A stretch of 64,000 nt of DNA from CAZNXJ01 sp964577115 (GCA_964577115.1 CAZNXJ010000007.1:1-64000); one strand, 5' to 3'; positions 24,801 through 32,814 are shown, numbered from the stretch's first letter. The notes: generated by a model from the letters alone, not told the origin. Translations and numbers: made by a program.

Positions 24801-25235
24801 GACTCGACGGGAAAGATCCAGGTCGACGCAGCGGGCGAAACGTTCACGCTCGACGCCGAGGATGTGCAGATCACCATCCGCGCGAAAGAGGGTTGGGCCG
24901 CCGCCGACGACCGGTCGCTCGGCTGCGCCGTTGTGCTCTCGACCGAGTTGACCGAAGATCTGATCCGCGAGGGTATGGCGAATGATCTTGTCCGCTTGAT
25001 TAACGAGCGGCGCAAGGAGATGAACTGCCAGTACAACGATCGCGTCAGCGTGGCGCTTGGAATTCAATCGCCGGAGATCGCGGCGGCAGTCGAGCAGTTC
25101 CGCCAAGAGATCCAGCAGGAGACGCTGGCCGACGAACTGCGGCTCGACGAAGTACCGCCGGACGCGATCGACGTTGAGCTGGCCGGCGAGAAGGTGCGAA
25201 TGGCGGTGAGCGTCCTGGCGCGCCGAGACACTTGA
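21852..25235 (+). CDS. ileS: Isoleucyl-tRNA synthetase
   Basis: An 1127-residue class I synthetase charging tRNA-Ile. The HIGH box is HPGH at 55-58 within PPTANGMPHPGH, and KMSKS is at 649-653. The editing CP1 domain (about 200-400) carries TTTPWTLPSNQ and GTGVVHQAPAFGEIDY. The long C-terminal anticodon region lacks the CxxC zinc ribbon of typical bacterial IleRS; together with length and N-terminus (EEILEFWRERRIYEQSL) this suggests the eukaryote-like type 2 enzyme, which is often less sensitive to mupirocin. The purN gene follows with a short or no gap. Identity is firm; the type assignment is inference. Confidence 0.95.
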   Translation: MFQPVSNSPQFPRLEEEILEFWRERRIYEQSLEQRREAPRFVFYEGPPTANGMPHPGHCLTRAIKDLFPRYRTMRGYFCERKAGWDTHGLPVEVEVCKELGIHAKEEIEAYGVEPFIHKCQQSVWRYMKEWERLTERLGFWIHLDDAYVTYHQSYVESVWWSLKNLFERGLLYQGHKIVWWWAQGGTALSSGEVGQGYRQVADPSVYVRFPLVDDPNTSLLVWTTTPWTLPSNQFAAVHPELTYAIVSDPENGQKLILAEALVGPISAKVKRELSVVETLSGRELLGRRYTPPFPYYYAKAGERQGRLREGGSQHIAWRVVAADFVTVDSGTGVVHQAPAFGEIDYDVLLAEQARFEPGEGPELICAVAPDGKFTEEAPDYQGRWVKDADKDISRDLRQRGLLFHLEQYLHEYPFCWRAEEDPLIQYPRRSWFIRTTQFRDRMLENNRQINWLPEHIRDGRFGNFLESNVDWALSRERFWGTPLPIWVCQETGKMEAVGSYDELLKKPGVRGTEVWEQAREKFPDLPEDLKIHKPYIDAITYDSPFAPGARMQRVPDVIDCWYDSGAMPFAQWGYPHQGRDQFESQFPADFISEAIDQTRGWFYSQLAISTLLFGDSESTGPETPAHAFPHPFRNCIVLGLMLGEDGQKMSKSKRNYREPQEIFDRYGADALRWYFFANQPPWTSIRYKEQAIKDSIPEFLLRLWNVYSFFVIYANLDGFDPTERLTGDVGELTRSTLARGSGYRPVAERSELDRWLLGELARTVREVTDHMDAYDNYPACRAITEFVDALSNWYVRRSRARFWSDDKQAVDKLDAYWTLYECLLTLSKTIAPFTPFLAEAMWRNLAGSFGSRATDSVHLCQFPEPHQEDEDPTLSERMHLLRTLASLGRNARMGAKLKVRQPLARVEVVLADTRHQAWLETHDELLKEELNVHAIEYTQHAQYIEYVVQPNFKRLGPRLGKAMPAVKQTLSQADGAQLLAELDSTGKIQVDAAGETFTLDAEDVQITIRAKEGWAAADDRSLGCAVVLSTELTEDLIREGMANDLVRLINERRKEMNCQYNDRVSVALGIQSPEIAAAVEQFRQEIQQETLADELRLDEVPPDAIDVELAGEKVRMAVSVLARRDT

Positions 25236-25261
25236 GACCTTTCGACGCGACGAGCAAGCCG

Positions 25262-25876
25262 ATGCCCCTGACGCTGGCCGTGCTGATCTCCGGAGGCGGA
25301 ACGACACTCCGGAACCTTTTGAGCGTCATTGAGCGCGGCGAACTAGACGCCGAGGTGCGGCAGGTTATCTCGAGCCGCTCCGACGCCGCGGGGCTCGAAT
25401 ACGCGCGCAGCGCCGGTATCCCTCACGAAGTGATTCGCCGCCGCGACTTCCCGAATGCCGAAGCGCATCGGGACGCCGTTTTCGAGCGTTGTCGCGCGGC
25501 GAAGGCCGACCTGGTCGTCATGGGCGGGTATCTCGAGCATCTGCTGATTCCGCCCGATTTTGAAAACCGCGTGGTCAACATTCACCCCAGCCTCATTCCG
25601 GCATTTTGCGGCAAAGGGTTTTACGGGCGCCGTGTGCACGAAGCGGTGCTCGAATACGGCGCGAAGATCAGCGGCTGCACCGTGCACTTCGTCGATAACG
25701 ATTACGACCACGGACCGATCATTCTTCAGCGCTCGGTGGCCGTGCTCGACGACGATACGGCCGAGTCGCTCGCCGCGCGCGTTTTCGCCGAAGAGTGCCA
25801 GGCTTTGCCCGAGGCTTTGCGACTGTACGCCGAAGGGCGTCTGCGCGTCGAAGGGCGGATTGTACGGCGGGTTTAA
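25262..25876 (+). CDS. purN: Phosphoribosylglycinamide formyltransferase
   Basis: A 204-residue enzyme transferring formyl from 10-formyl-THF to GAR in purine synthesis. Catalytic residues match PurN: Asn106 and His108 in NIHPSLIP, and Asp149 in DYDHGP. The phosphate loop is SGGGTTLRNL (10-19). The ATG at 25262 begins right at the first strand; a TTG at 25232 overlapping the ileS stop would add ten residues. Length fits the family. Confidence 0.9.
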   Translation: MPLTLAVLISGGGTTLRNLLSVIERGELDAEVRQVISSRSDAAGLEYARSAGIPHEVIRRRDFPNAEAHRDAVFERCRAAKADLVVMGGYLEHLLIPPDFENRVVNIHPSLIPAFCGKGFYGRRVHEAVLEYGAKISGCTVHFVDNDYDHGPIILQRSVAVLDDDTAESLAARVFAEECQALPEALRLYAEGRLRVEGRIVRRV

Positions 25877-26240
25877 AGGGTAGGGTTCAGGAGCAGGAGG
25901 GAGCCGGGTTCAGGGAAAGAGGGCCCGTGGTCGCGAGGGCGGCGAGAACTCGGCGCGACCGGCGAGTCCCGCGGCACTCTCTCCATCAAGCGTCCCGGCG
26001 CGGCGACGCACCATCTCGGTGGGCCCGCGCCGAAAGGCTGCCATCTTCGGGCAGCTAACGCGTAGCGCGTTCTCTGCGCCAGCATACCCGGCGCGGCAGG
26101 CTCGTCGACGATCCGCTGGGCGGAGGGCAGGCCGATCCCGCCGCGCCGATTGGCGAAACAGCGCTCCGCATGCCGATTTGTGAGGTATGCTTGTCTGGGC
26201 AAGCTGCGTATTTTTCGTCGGTCGATGTGCGCGCATCTGC
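25877..26240. other. Gap upstream of the BMC operon
   Basis: No gene is supported. A 9-bp direct repeat GGGTTCAGG occurs at 25883-25891 and 25906-25914 in a purine-rich stretch just after purN. The remainder is GC-rich. The BMC regulator promoter follows at 26241. Confidence 0.5.
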
Positions 26241-26269
26241 TTGCGTTTCCGCAGAATTGTGCTCATAAT
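26241..26269 (+). promoter_or_regulatory. Predicted sigma-70 promoter of the BMC operon
   Basis: TTGCGT (26241-26246) and CATAAT (26264-26269) are spaced by exactly 17 bp in an AT-richer pocket. Transcription would start near 26276, about 36 bp before the regulator ATG. A DeoR-type repressor would be expected to bind around here. Confidence 0.5.
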
Positions 26270-26311
26270 CTATCAAGTTCAGTCAAAGCTGTGGAAACTT
26301 CCGGTCAATCT

Positions 26312-27103
26312 ATGCTCGTCGAGGAACGTCGTAGCCGGCTCTTGGAACTGGTGCGGCTGCGCGGCTTCGCCTCGCTACCGGAGTTGGCGAGCGAGCTGGC
26401 CGTTTCGGAATCCACGGTCCGCCGGGATCTGGATTATCTCGAAGAGGCCGGCGAGGCGCGGCGCACGCATGGCGGCGTGTTTTATACGGGCGCGTCGCCG
26501 AAAGTGCCGCACTTTGACGAACGCCAGGCCATGAACTGGGAGAAGAAGCGCCAGATCGCCCAGCGCGCCGCCGCGCTGATCGACGAAGGCGACACGGTGC
26601 TGCTCGACGGCGGGAGCACGACCTACGAGCTGGCTCGGCTGCTCGTCGGACGGACCCTGCAGATTGTGACCAACTCGCTACCCGTCGCCAGCCTGTTTAC
26701 GGCCAGCGACCGAGCGGACCTGGTGTTCGTAGGCGGATACGTGCATGCTCGCACCGGTGTGACGCTCGGCCCTTACGCCAACCAGATGCTCGCCGACCTC
26801 AATGTACGGCGCGCGGTGCTGAGCATCGCCGGAGCGAACGAGCGGGGATATTTCAACAGCAACCTGCTGCTGGTCGAGACCGAGCGGGTGATGATGCAGG
26901 CGGCCGACGAGGTGATCATCGTCGCCGACAGCACAAAATTCGGACGCAGCAGTCTGGCGCTCGTCTGCGGGCTGGGCGATGTCGACTACGTCGTCGTCGA
27001 CCATGCGATCACGGAGGATTGGCAGCGACGCCTGACGGATGCCGGCGTCAAGCTCGTGGTAGCGGATCCGGAGCCCAACGGGTCGGCGCGCGGTGCTGAG
27101 TAA
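26312..27103 (+). CDS. DeoR-family regulator of the BMC operon
   Basis: A 263-residue regulator. Residues 2-55 are the DeoR winged helix (LPELASELAVSESTVRRDL, then RRTHGG). Residues 70-240 are the DeoRC sugar-phosphate sensor domain with DGGSTTYEL and DSTKFGRSS. Family members are usually repressors released by a sugar-phosphate; here a deoxyhexose phosphate or DHAP-related ligand would fit the pathway. The gene is the first of the BMC cluster, 56 bp before pduL. The ATG at 26312 starts at the wHTH; an in-frame GTG at 26291 is possible, and the longer frame from 26150 would start upstream of the promoter. Confidence 0.88.
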   Translation: MLVEERRSRLLELVRLRGFASLPELASELAVSESTVRRDLDYLEEAGEARRTHGGVFYTGASPKVPHFDERQAMNWEKKRQIAQRAAALIDEGDTVLLDGGSTTYELARLLVGRTLQIVTNSLPVASLFTASDRADLVFVGGYVHARTGVTLGPYANQMLADLNVRRAVLSIAGANERGYFNSNLLLVETERVMMQAADEVIIVADSTKFGRSSLALVCGLGDVDYVVVDHAITEDWQRRLTDAGVKLVVADPEPNGSARGAE

Positions 27104-27159
27104 CCGGCGCCACGCAGGGGGACTGCACAGATTCACCGTTTATTCAGAAGAGTCAGCTC

Positions 27160-27867
27160 ATGGTGACGGCCACGCCCGTTGATCGGGCTATCATCGAACA
27201 GATCGTTCGGCAGATTGTTCTGCGTCAGCCGGCCCTCCCGAACGGCTCGGCAAAACCCGGCCCCGAGCTCGTCGTCAGCATCTCGGCTCGGCACTGCCAT
27301 CTGACCGACGAGCACGTCGAGATCCTCTTCGGCCCGGGTCACAAGCTGACCCCCGAGAAGCCGCTCTATCAGGACGGCTACTACGCGGCCGCCGAGACCG
27401 TGATGATCGTCGGTCCGCGGCGGCGGATGCTGCCGACCGTCCGCGTGCTTGGACCGACGCGCAAGGCCAGCCAGGTCGAGCTCGCGTTCACCGACGCCAT
27501 CTCGCTGGGGATCGACGCCCCGGTCCGCATCAGCGGCGATATCGAGGGCACGCCCGGCTGCGTGCTCGTCGGCCCCAAGGGCGTCGTCGAGCTCGATCAG
27601 GGTGTCATTCGCGCGATGCGGCATGTGCACATCAATCACGACGATGCCAAATTCTACGGCGTCAAGAACGGCGACCGCATGAAGCTGCGGATCGAGTCGC
27701 CGGGATGCACGACGGTGTTTGAGGATCTGCTGGTGCGCGAGGATGCGACGAGCAAGCTCGAGGTGCACATCGACACGGATGAAGGCAACGCGTGCTTCCT
27801 CGACGGCGCCACCAAGCTGGAGCTCCTGCGGCAGGACGCCGGATGCGCCTGCAAGCGGAAGGCCTGA
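27160..27867 (+). CDS. pduL: PduL-type phosphotransacylase of the BMC
   Basis: A 235-residue PduL enzyme converting acyl-CoA and phosphate to acyl-phosphate and CoA, recycling CoA inside the shell. The two zinc-site regions are present: SARHCHLTDEHV (42-53) and RHVHINHDDA (about 155). Residues 6-22 (VDRAIIEQIVRQIVLRQ) form an amphipathic helix followed by a Pro-rich linker, the form of a BMC encapsulation peptide. The C-terminus ends in CACKRKA. In this locus the substrate is inferred to be lactyl-CoA or propionyl-CoA. Confidence 0.93.
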   Translation: MVTATPVDRAIIEQIVRQIVLRQPALPNGSAKPGPELVVSISARHCHLTDEHVEILFGPGHKLTPEKPLYQDGYYAAAETVMIVGPRRRMLPTVRVLGPTRKASQVELAFTDAISLGIDAPVRISGDIEGTPGCVLVGPKGVVELDQGVIRAMRHVHINHDDAKFYGVKNGDRMKLRIESPGCTTVFEDLLVREDATSKLEVHIDTDEGNACFLDGATKLELLRQDAGCACKRKA

Positions 27868-27985
27868 TGAACCTTGTCGGCGGGTAAGTCCGAGAGCGGG
27901 GGTTCAACGTCGTTCGAACGCTCTCGTGCTCACCACCGGCGTTTGAAAACATTCCTTTTTGTTCCTTTTGCGGAGATGAGCGACC

Positions 27986-28288
27986 ATGGCGAAAGCGATG
28001 GAAGCGTTGGGGATGATCGAAACCAAAGGCTTTGTTTCTTTGGTCGAAGCAACCGACGCGATGATGAAGGCGGCCAACGTGCAGTTCCTCGGGTGGGACA
28101 AGGTTGGCAGCGGCTTGGTGTCGGCATTTGTGACCGGCGACGTCGCGGCGGTGAAGGCGGCGACCGATGCGGGCGCGAATGCGGCGGGGCGGATCGGCGA
28201 AGTCGTCAGCGTGCAGGTGATTCCACGCCCGCATGAGGACCTCGACATTGTGCTTCCCACGCCGGTCAAGCGTCCCGCGGCGAAGTAA
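27986..28288 (+). CDS. BMC-H hexameric shell protein 1
   Basis: A 100-residue single-BMC-domain protein that tiles the facets of the shell as hexamers. MIETKGFVSLVEATDAM and the closing VIPRPH are the family landmarks. The pore loop is KVGSGLV, the same Gly-Ser-Gly type as PduA, suited to small polar metabolites. A short basic tail (PTPVKRPAAK) follows the fold. GGAG lies 9 bp before the ATG. It is the first of two BMC-H genes in tandem. Confidence 0.95.
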   Translation: MAKAMEALGMIETKGFVSLVEATDAMMKAANVQFLGWDKVGSGLVSAFVTGDVAAVKAATDAGANAAGRIGEVVSVQVIPRPHEDLDIVLPTPVKRPAAK

Positions 28289-28393
28289 GCAATGGCGAAA
28301 CGTATGAGCGCCACTGCGCCACCCCCGGAAGACACCACCTCGGAAGACACCCACGAACTCCAGCCGCAGCCGACTGCTGCGAGGAATTTTCCC

Positions 28394-28663
28394 ATGCAAA
28401 GTGCCATCGGATTAGTTGAAACCAAAGGCCTCATCGCGCTGGTGGAAGCCACGGACGCGATGGCCAAGGCCGCGAACGTGAAGATTGTCAAGCGAGTCGG
28501 GATCGGCGGCGCGCTGGTTACGACGATTGTCTCGGGCGATGTCGGCAGCGTCCGCGCCGCGGTCGAAGCCGGTGCGCAGGCGGCCAGCCAGGTGGGCGAG
28601 TTGGTATCGAGCCACGTGATTCCGCGTCCGGCCGAAGGTCTGGTCGAAGCGTTCCTCTCGTAG
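28394..28663 (+). CDS. BMC-H hexameric shell protein 2
   Basis: An 89-residue BMC domain from MQSAIGLVETKG to VIPRPAEGLVEAFLS. Its pore region reads RVGIGGALV, so the pore Ser of the first paralogue is replaced by Gly-Ala, implying different permeability. GAGGA precedes the ATG at 28394. The frame stays open to an ATG at 28292, 4 bp after the first shell gene; that start would add a 34-residue Pro/Thr/Glu-rich extension with no ribosome-binding site. Both are possible and mass spectrometry would decide. Confidence 0.92.
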   Translation: MQSAIGLVETKGLIALVEATDAMAKAANVKIVKRVGIGGALVTTIVSGDVGSVRAAVEAGAQAASQVGELVSSHVIPRPAEGLVEAFLS

Positions 28664-28781
28664 TCGTGCCATCGTCGCGCGGCCGCCGGCGCCACCCAAG
28701 CCCGCCGGCCGCGACAGCGAGCGACATGGCGGCGCGAGAGAAAGAGTACGGCTTACGTCATAGGAGGAGGAGGCCGCGGTC

Positions 28782-29966
28782 ATGAAGGTCCTGGTTGCCA
28801 ATCTCGGTTCGACGAGCTTCAAGTATCGGCTGTTCGATATGACCAGCGAGCATCAGCTTGCGCGCGGTGGTATCGAACGGATTGGCGCCGAGCAAAGCCC
28901 CTGCTTTGTCGAAATCGCCGGTCATCGGCAGGAGCTGACAGCCCCGGTGCCCGACCACGCGGTCGCGGTGCGTCAGTGCCTCGACCAGCTCACCGATCCG
29001 GCGACTGGCTGCCTTCAAGACGCGAAGGAAGTCGCGGCCATCGGGTTCAAGGCCGTGCATGGAGGACGCTTCAGCGGCGTGCAGCGGGTAACCCCCGAGC
29101 TGCTCGCGGCCATGGAAGAACTTAATGACGTCGCGCCGGCTCACAACCCGCCGTACATCCGCGCCATGCGCCTGCTCGCCGAGCGACTACCGGACATTCC
29201 GCTCGTCGCCGCCTTCGAGACCGGCTTCCACCTGACAAACGAGCCGCGTGTGCGCACCTACGGTGCGCCGTACGAATGGTCCGAGAAGTATTACGTGCAA
29301 CGCTGGGGATTCCACGGGGCGAGCCATCGCTATATCGGATGGCGCACCGCCTGGTTGCTCGGACGCGATGACCTGCGCGTGATCTCGTGCCACCTGGGCG
29401 GTTCGAGCAGTCTGTGCGCAATCCGCGGCGGTAAGAGCGTCGCCACGTCGATGGGGATGAGTCCTCAGAGTGGTCTGTCGCAGAACAACCGCGTCGGAGA
29501 ATTCGACCCGTTTGCGCTGCCCTACCTCATGCGCGTCACGGGGAAGACGCTCGAACAGTTGCTCGAGGATCTCGCTTGCCGCGGTGGACTGCTGGGCGTC
29601 AGTGGCGTGAGCGGCGACATGCGCGATCTCGAGGAAGCGGCCGCGGCCGGCAACGAGCGTGCGAAGTTGGCGCTCGATATGTACACGACGGAAATCCGCC
29701 GCTACCTCGGCGCGATGCTCGTCGAACTGGGCGGAGCCGATGTGCTCGCCTTCACGGGAGGCATCGGCGAAAACGGCGCCACCGTGCGCGAGGCCGTCTG
29801 TGCCGGCCTCGAACAGCTCGGCATCGAGCTCGACCCGGCCCTGAACGCGACCGCCCGCTCGGAAATGAAAATATCCGCCGAAGGAAGCCGCGTGCAGGTC
29901 TGGGTCGTACCGACCAACGAGGAACTGATCGTCGCTCGGCAAACGCAGCAACTGCTGCAAGGATAG
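28782..29966 (+). CDS. ackA: Acetate-kinase-family enzyme of the BMC
   Basis: A 394-residue ASKHA kinase that forms ATP from acyl-phosphate. The phosphate-binding NLGSTSFKYRLF start, HNPPYI, FETGFH, RWGFHGASH and FTGGIGENG motifs are those of acetate kinase. The usual DTSMGLTPLEG region reads ATSMGMSPQSG here, and the downstream substrate segment is changed too, consistent with lactate or propionate as product. AGGAGGAGG precedes the ATG. No encapsulation helix is seen, so it may act outside the shell. The next gene begins 3 bp later. Confidence 0.92.
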   Translation: MKVLVANLGSTSFKYRLFDMTSEHQLARGGIERIGAEQSPCFVEIAGHRQELTAPVPDHAVAVRQCLDQLTDPATGCLQDAKEVAAIGFKAVHGGRFSGVQRVTPELLAAMEELNDVAPAHNPPYIRAMRLLAERLPDIPLVAAFETGFHLTNEPRVRTYGAPYEWSEKYYVQRWGFHGASHRYIGWRTAWLLGRDDLRVISCHLGGSSSLCAIRGGKSVATSMGMSPQSGLSQNNRVGEFDPFALPYLMRVTGKTLEQLLEDLACRGGLLGVSGVSGDMRDLEEAAAAGNERAKLALDMYTTEIRRYLGAMLVELGGADVLAFTGGIGENGATVREAVCAGLEQLGIELDPALNATARSEMKISAEGSRVQVWVVPTNEELIVARQTQQLLQG

Positions 29967-29969
29967 CGC

Positions 29970-30293
29970 ATGTTCGTGGCCAAAGTCACCGGCTCACTCG
30001 TTTCGACGCAAAAAGTCGAATCGATGGTGGGTTACAAGCTGCTGATCGTCGAGCCCTATCGGATCGAGCCGAAGGATCGGCAGAGCCTCGCGACGACGGG
30101 CCGAACGTTCGTCGCCGTCGATACGCTCGGCGCCGGCGTTGGTGATTTTGTGCTCATCACGCAGGGCTCCAGCGCTCGGCTAACCCCCGAGACGAAGAAC
30201 ATGCCTATCGACACGGTGATCGTGGGAATTGTTGACCAGGTTCACGTCGATCGGCAATGTGTGTATTCCCGCGAGCAATCCACGGGTTCCTGA
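29970..30293 (+). CDS. BMC-P pentameric vertex protein 1
   Basis: A 107-residue EutN/CcmL-family protein forming pentamers that cap shell vertices. It has the MFVAKVTGSLVSTQKV start, GYKLLIVEPY, and the conserved VDTLGAGVGDFVLITQGSSAR turn, given here as a region. It has a longer C-terminal tail than the other two BMC-P proteins. Three paralogues in one operon suggest mixed or specialised vertices. Confidence 0.94.
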   Translation: MFVAKVTGSLVSTQKVESMVGYKLLIVEPYRIEPKDRQSLATTGRTFVAVDTLGAGVGDFVLITQGSSARLTPETKNMPIDTVIVGIVDQVHVDRQCVYSREQSTGS

Positions 30294-30329
30294 TTAGCGG
30301 CTGCCTGACGAGCCGTCGGAATAAAAGCC

Positions 30330-31766
30330 ATGCAAATCTCTGAAGAAATGATCCGCAGTGTCGTGGCCCAGGTCCTCGCCGAAGTCGGCAAGGCCCCGCC
30401 GGTAACGCGCAGCGGTTACACCGGCCGCTACGGCATTTTCGAAGACGCCAACGACGCCATCGAAGCCGCTCGCGATGCCTTCGAACAACTCTCCGAGCGT
30501 TCGCTCGAAGACCGCCGCAAGGCCATCGAGATCATCCGGCGGATCTCCATCGACCAGTGTGTCGAGCTGGGCACGATGGAGATGAACGAGACGAAAATCG
30601 GACGTCTCGAACACAAGATCGAGAAACTCCGAGTACTGGGCGAGCGGACTCCGGGCGTCGAGTTCCTGCGGACCGAGGCGTTTAGCGGCGATCACGGGCT
30701 GGCGATCATCGAACACGGTCCGTTCGGCGTCATCGGCGCGATCACACCCGTCACCCACTCGCTGCCAACGATCACCGGCAACGCGATCAACATGATCGCG
30801 GCGGGCAATACGGTGGTCGTGAATCCGCATCCGAGCGGCAAGAAGGTGGCGGCGACAGGTGTACGGAGATTCAATGAAGCGATTTACCGAGAGCTCGGAA
30901 TCGACAACCTGATCTGTCTGGTTGCCGAACCGACGCTCGAATCGGCCAACACGATTTTCAAACACCGCCTGGTCAACTTGATATGCGTCACCGGCGGCCC
31001 CGCGGTCGCTCGAGCGGCCCTCAACAGCGGCAAGCGCGCGATCGTCGCCGGCCCGGGCAATCCGCCGGTCGTCGTTGATGAAACGGCCGATCTCGATCGA
31101 GCGGCTCAAGCGATCATTCGCGGCGGTTCGTACGACAACAATCTGCTGTGCATCGGCGAAAAGGAAGTCTTCGTTGTCGATCGCGTGTTTGACGACATGA
31201 TGCGCGCCATGGAGCGCGCCGGCGCCGCGCGGCTCAACGCGAGCGAAGTCGATCGGCTGACAAAGGCCGCCATCATTCAGGTTGGCGAGGGTGAGCATCG
31301 CCACGATGCACCCTCGAAGGAATTTCTCGGCCAAGACGCCGCGGTGCTGGCGCGAGCGGCCGGGAAATCCGTTCCCGCCAATACCGAACTGCTGTTCGGC
31401 GAGACGGACGAATCGAACCCGTTCGTCCCCGTCGAGCAAATGATGCCGTTCCTTCCGTTCGTGCGTTGCCGCGACGTGGACGAAGCGATCGCCAAGGCGA
31501 AGCACTACGAACACGGCTTCCGCCACACGAGCATCATTCACTCGCGCGACGTGCGCAACATGACCAAAATGGGCCGAGCGCTCGACACCACGCTGTTCGT
31601 CAAGAACGGCCCGTCGATGGCGTCGCTGGGGCTCGGCGGCGAAGGCTACATCTCGTTCTCGATTGCTGGCCCGACGGGCGAAGGCGTCACGACCCCGCTG
31701 ACCTTCACCCGCGAGCGCCGCTGCTCGATGATCGACGACTTGTTCATCCTCGGTAAACCCCGTTAA
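30330..31766 (+). CDS. CoA-acylating aldehyde dehydrogenase of the BMC
   Basis: A 478-residue PduP/EutE-like enzyme oxidising an aldehyde to acyl-CoA with NAD. Catalytic Cys274 lies in YDNNLLCIGEK, and GAITPVTHSLPT is the family nucleotide-site segment. Residues 3-20 (ISEEMIRSVVAQVLAEVG) form an amphipathic encapsulation helix followed by a Pro/Gly linker. In PVM-type compartments the substrate is inferred to be L-lactaldehyde, giving lactyl-CoA. It lies between two BMC-P genes. Confidence 0.93.
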   Translation: MQISEEMIRSVVAQVLAEVGKAPPVTRSGYTGRYGIFEDANDAIEAARDAFEQLSERSLEDRRKAIEIIRRISIDQCVELGTMEMNETKIGRLEHKIEKLRVLGERTPGVEFLRTEAFSGDHGLAIIEHGPFGVIGAITPVTHSLPTITGNAINMIAAGNTVVVNPHPSGKKVAATGVRRFNEAIYRELGIDNLICLVAEPTLESANTIFKHRLVNLICVTGGPAVARAALNSGKRAIVAGPGNPPVVVDETADLDRAAQAIIRGGSYDNNLLCIGEKEVFVVDRVFDDMMRAMERAGAARLNASEVDRLTKAAIIQVGEGEHRHDAPSKEFLGQDAAVLARAAGKSVPANTELLFGETDESNPFVPVEQMMPFLPFVRCRDVDEAIAKAKHYEHGFRHTSIIHSRDVRNMTKMGRALDTTLFVKNGPSMASLGLGGEGYISFSIAGPTGEGVTTPLTFTRERRCSMIDDLFILGKPR

Positions 31767-31776
31767 GGAAAGCGCG

Positions 31777-32034
31777 ATGCAGATCGGCACGGTGGTCGGT
31801 TTCGCCACGTCCACGGTCAAACATGCTTCGATGCAAGGCACGAAGCTGCTGGTCGTGCAGCCATACCTGGCGGATGGCGTGACGCCCGACGGCGACCCGC
31901 TGCTCGCGGTGGACAATGTCGGCGCGGGGCGCGGGGAAGTCGTCATGATCACGAGCGATGGTCGGCACGCTCGCGAGGTGCTGCGAGCCGAAGCGACCCC
32001 CGTTCGCTGGTCGGTGATTGGGATCCGAGATTAA
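31777..32034 (+). CDS. BMC-P pentameric vertex protein 2
   Basis: An 85-residue EutN/CcmL-family vertex protein, the shortest of the three. MQIGTVVGFATSTVKH, GTKLLVVQPY and VDNVGAGRGEVVMITS are typical. It begins 10 bp after the aldehyde dehydrogenase stop. It ends with IGIRD and has no tail. Confidence 0.94.
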   Translation: MQIGTVVGFATSTVKHASMQGTKLLVVQPYLADGVTPDGDPLLAVDNVGAGRGEVVMITSDGRHAREVLRAEATPVRWSVIGIRD

Positions 32035-32078
32035 ACGTCCAGGCAGCGCGCAGCGAGTGCTGGAGGAGTTAACGCGAG

Positions 32079-32729
32079 GTGATGGCGACGAGCGAGATTG
32101 ACGCGATTGTGGCGGAGGTTGTCCGCCGCCTGCAGCTCGTCGCGCAAGCGCCACCGCCCGCGACGGAGGCCGCCGGCAGCGACCGACCACCTGGTTCGAC
32201 CTTGAGAGTAACCAATCGCGTCGTCACGCTGGCGCAGCTCGAAGGACGCCTGGCCGGCGTCACGCAGGTCCTCGTGCTGCCCAAGGCCGTCGTCACGCCC
32301 GCCGTGCTCGACGAATTGAAGCAGCGCGGTATCCGTTTGACGCGGTGCCCCAAACTGGCCGAAGCGGGACGCGGCGCCGAGTGGCTCGTGGTGGCCGAGG
32401 ACCCGGCCGTGGCCCGGAAACTGGACGACGAACGGCGTGGCGAAACGGTGCTTGCGCGCATCGTCACGGCCGCCGACGTGCAGCAGGCGGTCCGCCGACT
32501 CGCGGAACACTGCCGGGCGGGGCAACGCGCCGTATGGGTCGCTCGTGAGCCGTTCGCAGCCGTCGCCGCCGCGTTTGGAATCAAAAGTTTACGAGCGGCC
32601 TATATCACCGCTCCGAATGAAGTCGCCGCCGCCGTGCAACAAATCAGCGCCAATGTCCTGGTTTTTGACGCGGCTCGAGCGAACTGGAAAGACATTGCAC
32701 TCGGGCTGAAACGCGTGCCATCCGGCTAA
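32079..32729 (+). CDS. Uncharacterised BMC cargo-like protein
   Basis: A 216-residue protein of unknown function. Residues 5-22 (SEIDAIVAEVVRRLQLVA) form an amphipathic helix like the encapsulation helices of PduL and the aldehyde dehydrogenase, followed by a Pro/Ala/Gly-rich linker (24-40). The remaining domain (about 42-216) is alpha/beta with VVTLAQLEG and AVVTPAVLDELKQRGI, a phrase that recalls PduM/EutJ-region and RpiB-like BMC accessory proteins, but I cannot assign it. GTG at 32079 or ATG at 32082 can start it. Its position between BMC-P genes matches the unassigned gene of published PVM loci. Confidence 0.75.
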   Translation: MMATSEIDAIVAEVVRRLQLVAQAPPPATEAAGSDRPPGSTLRVTNRVVTLAQLEGRLAGVTQVLVLPKAVVTPAVLDELKQRGIRLTRCPKLAEAGRGAEWLVVAEDPAVARKLDDERRGETVLARIVTAADVQQAVRRLAEHCRAGQRAVWVAREPFAAVAAAFGIKSLRAAYITAPNEVAAAVQQISANVLVFDAARANWKDIALGLKRVPSG

Positions 32730-32814
32730 GGCCCAAGCGGCGACGATAGCGGCCACAAACCGCTTGTGAAAATTACAACACGCAGCAGCCACATTTGGTT
32801 TCGGAATTGACGCC

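Noticed and set aside
30294..31952. 552-residue minus-strand open frame opposite the aldehyde dehydrogenase
   Set aside because: It is antisense to a firmly identified enzyme; long antisense frames are expected from the high third-position GC of this genome.
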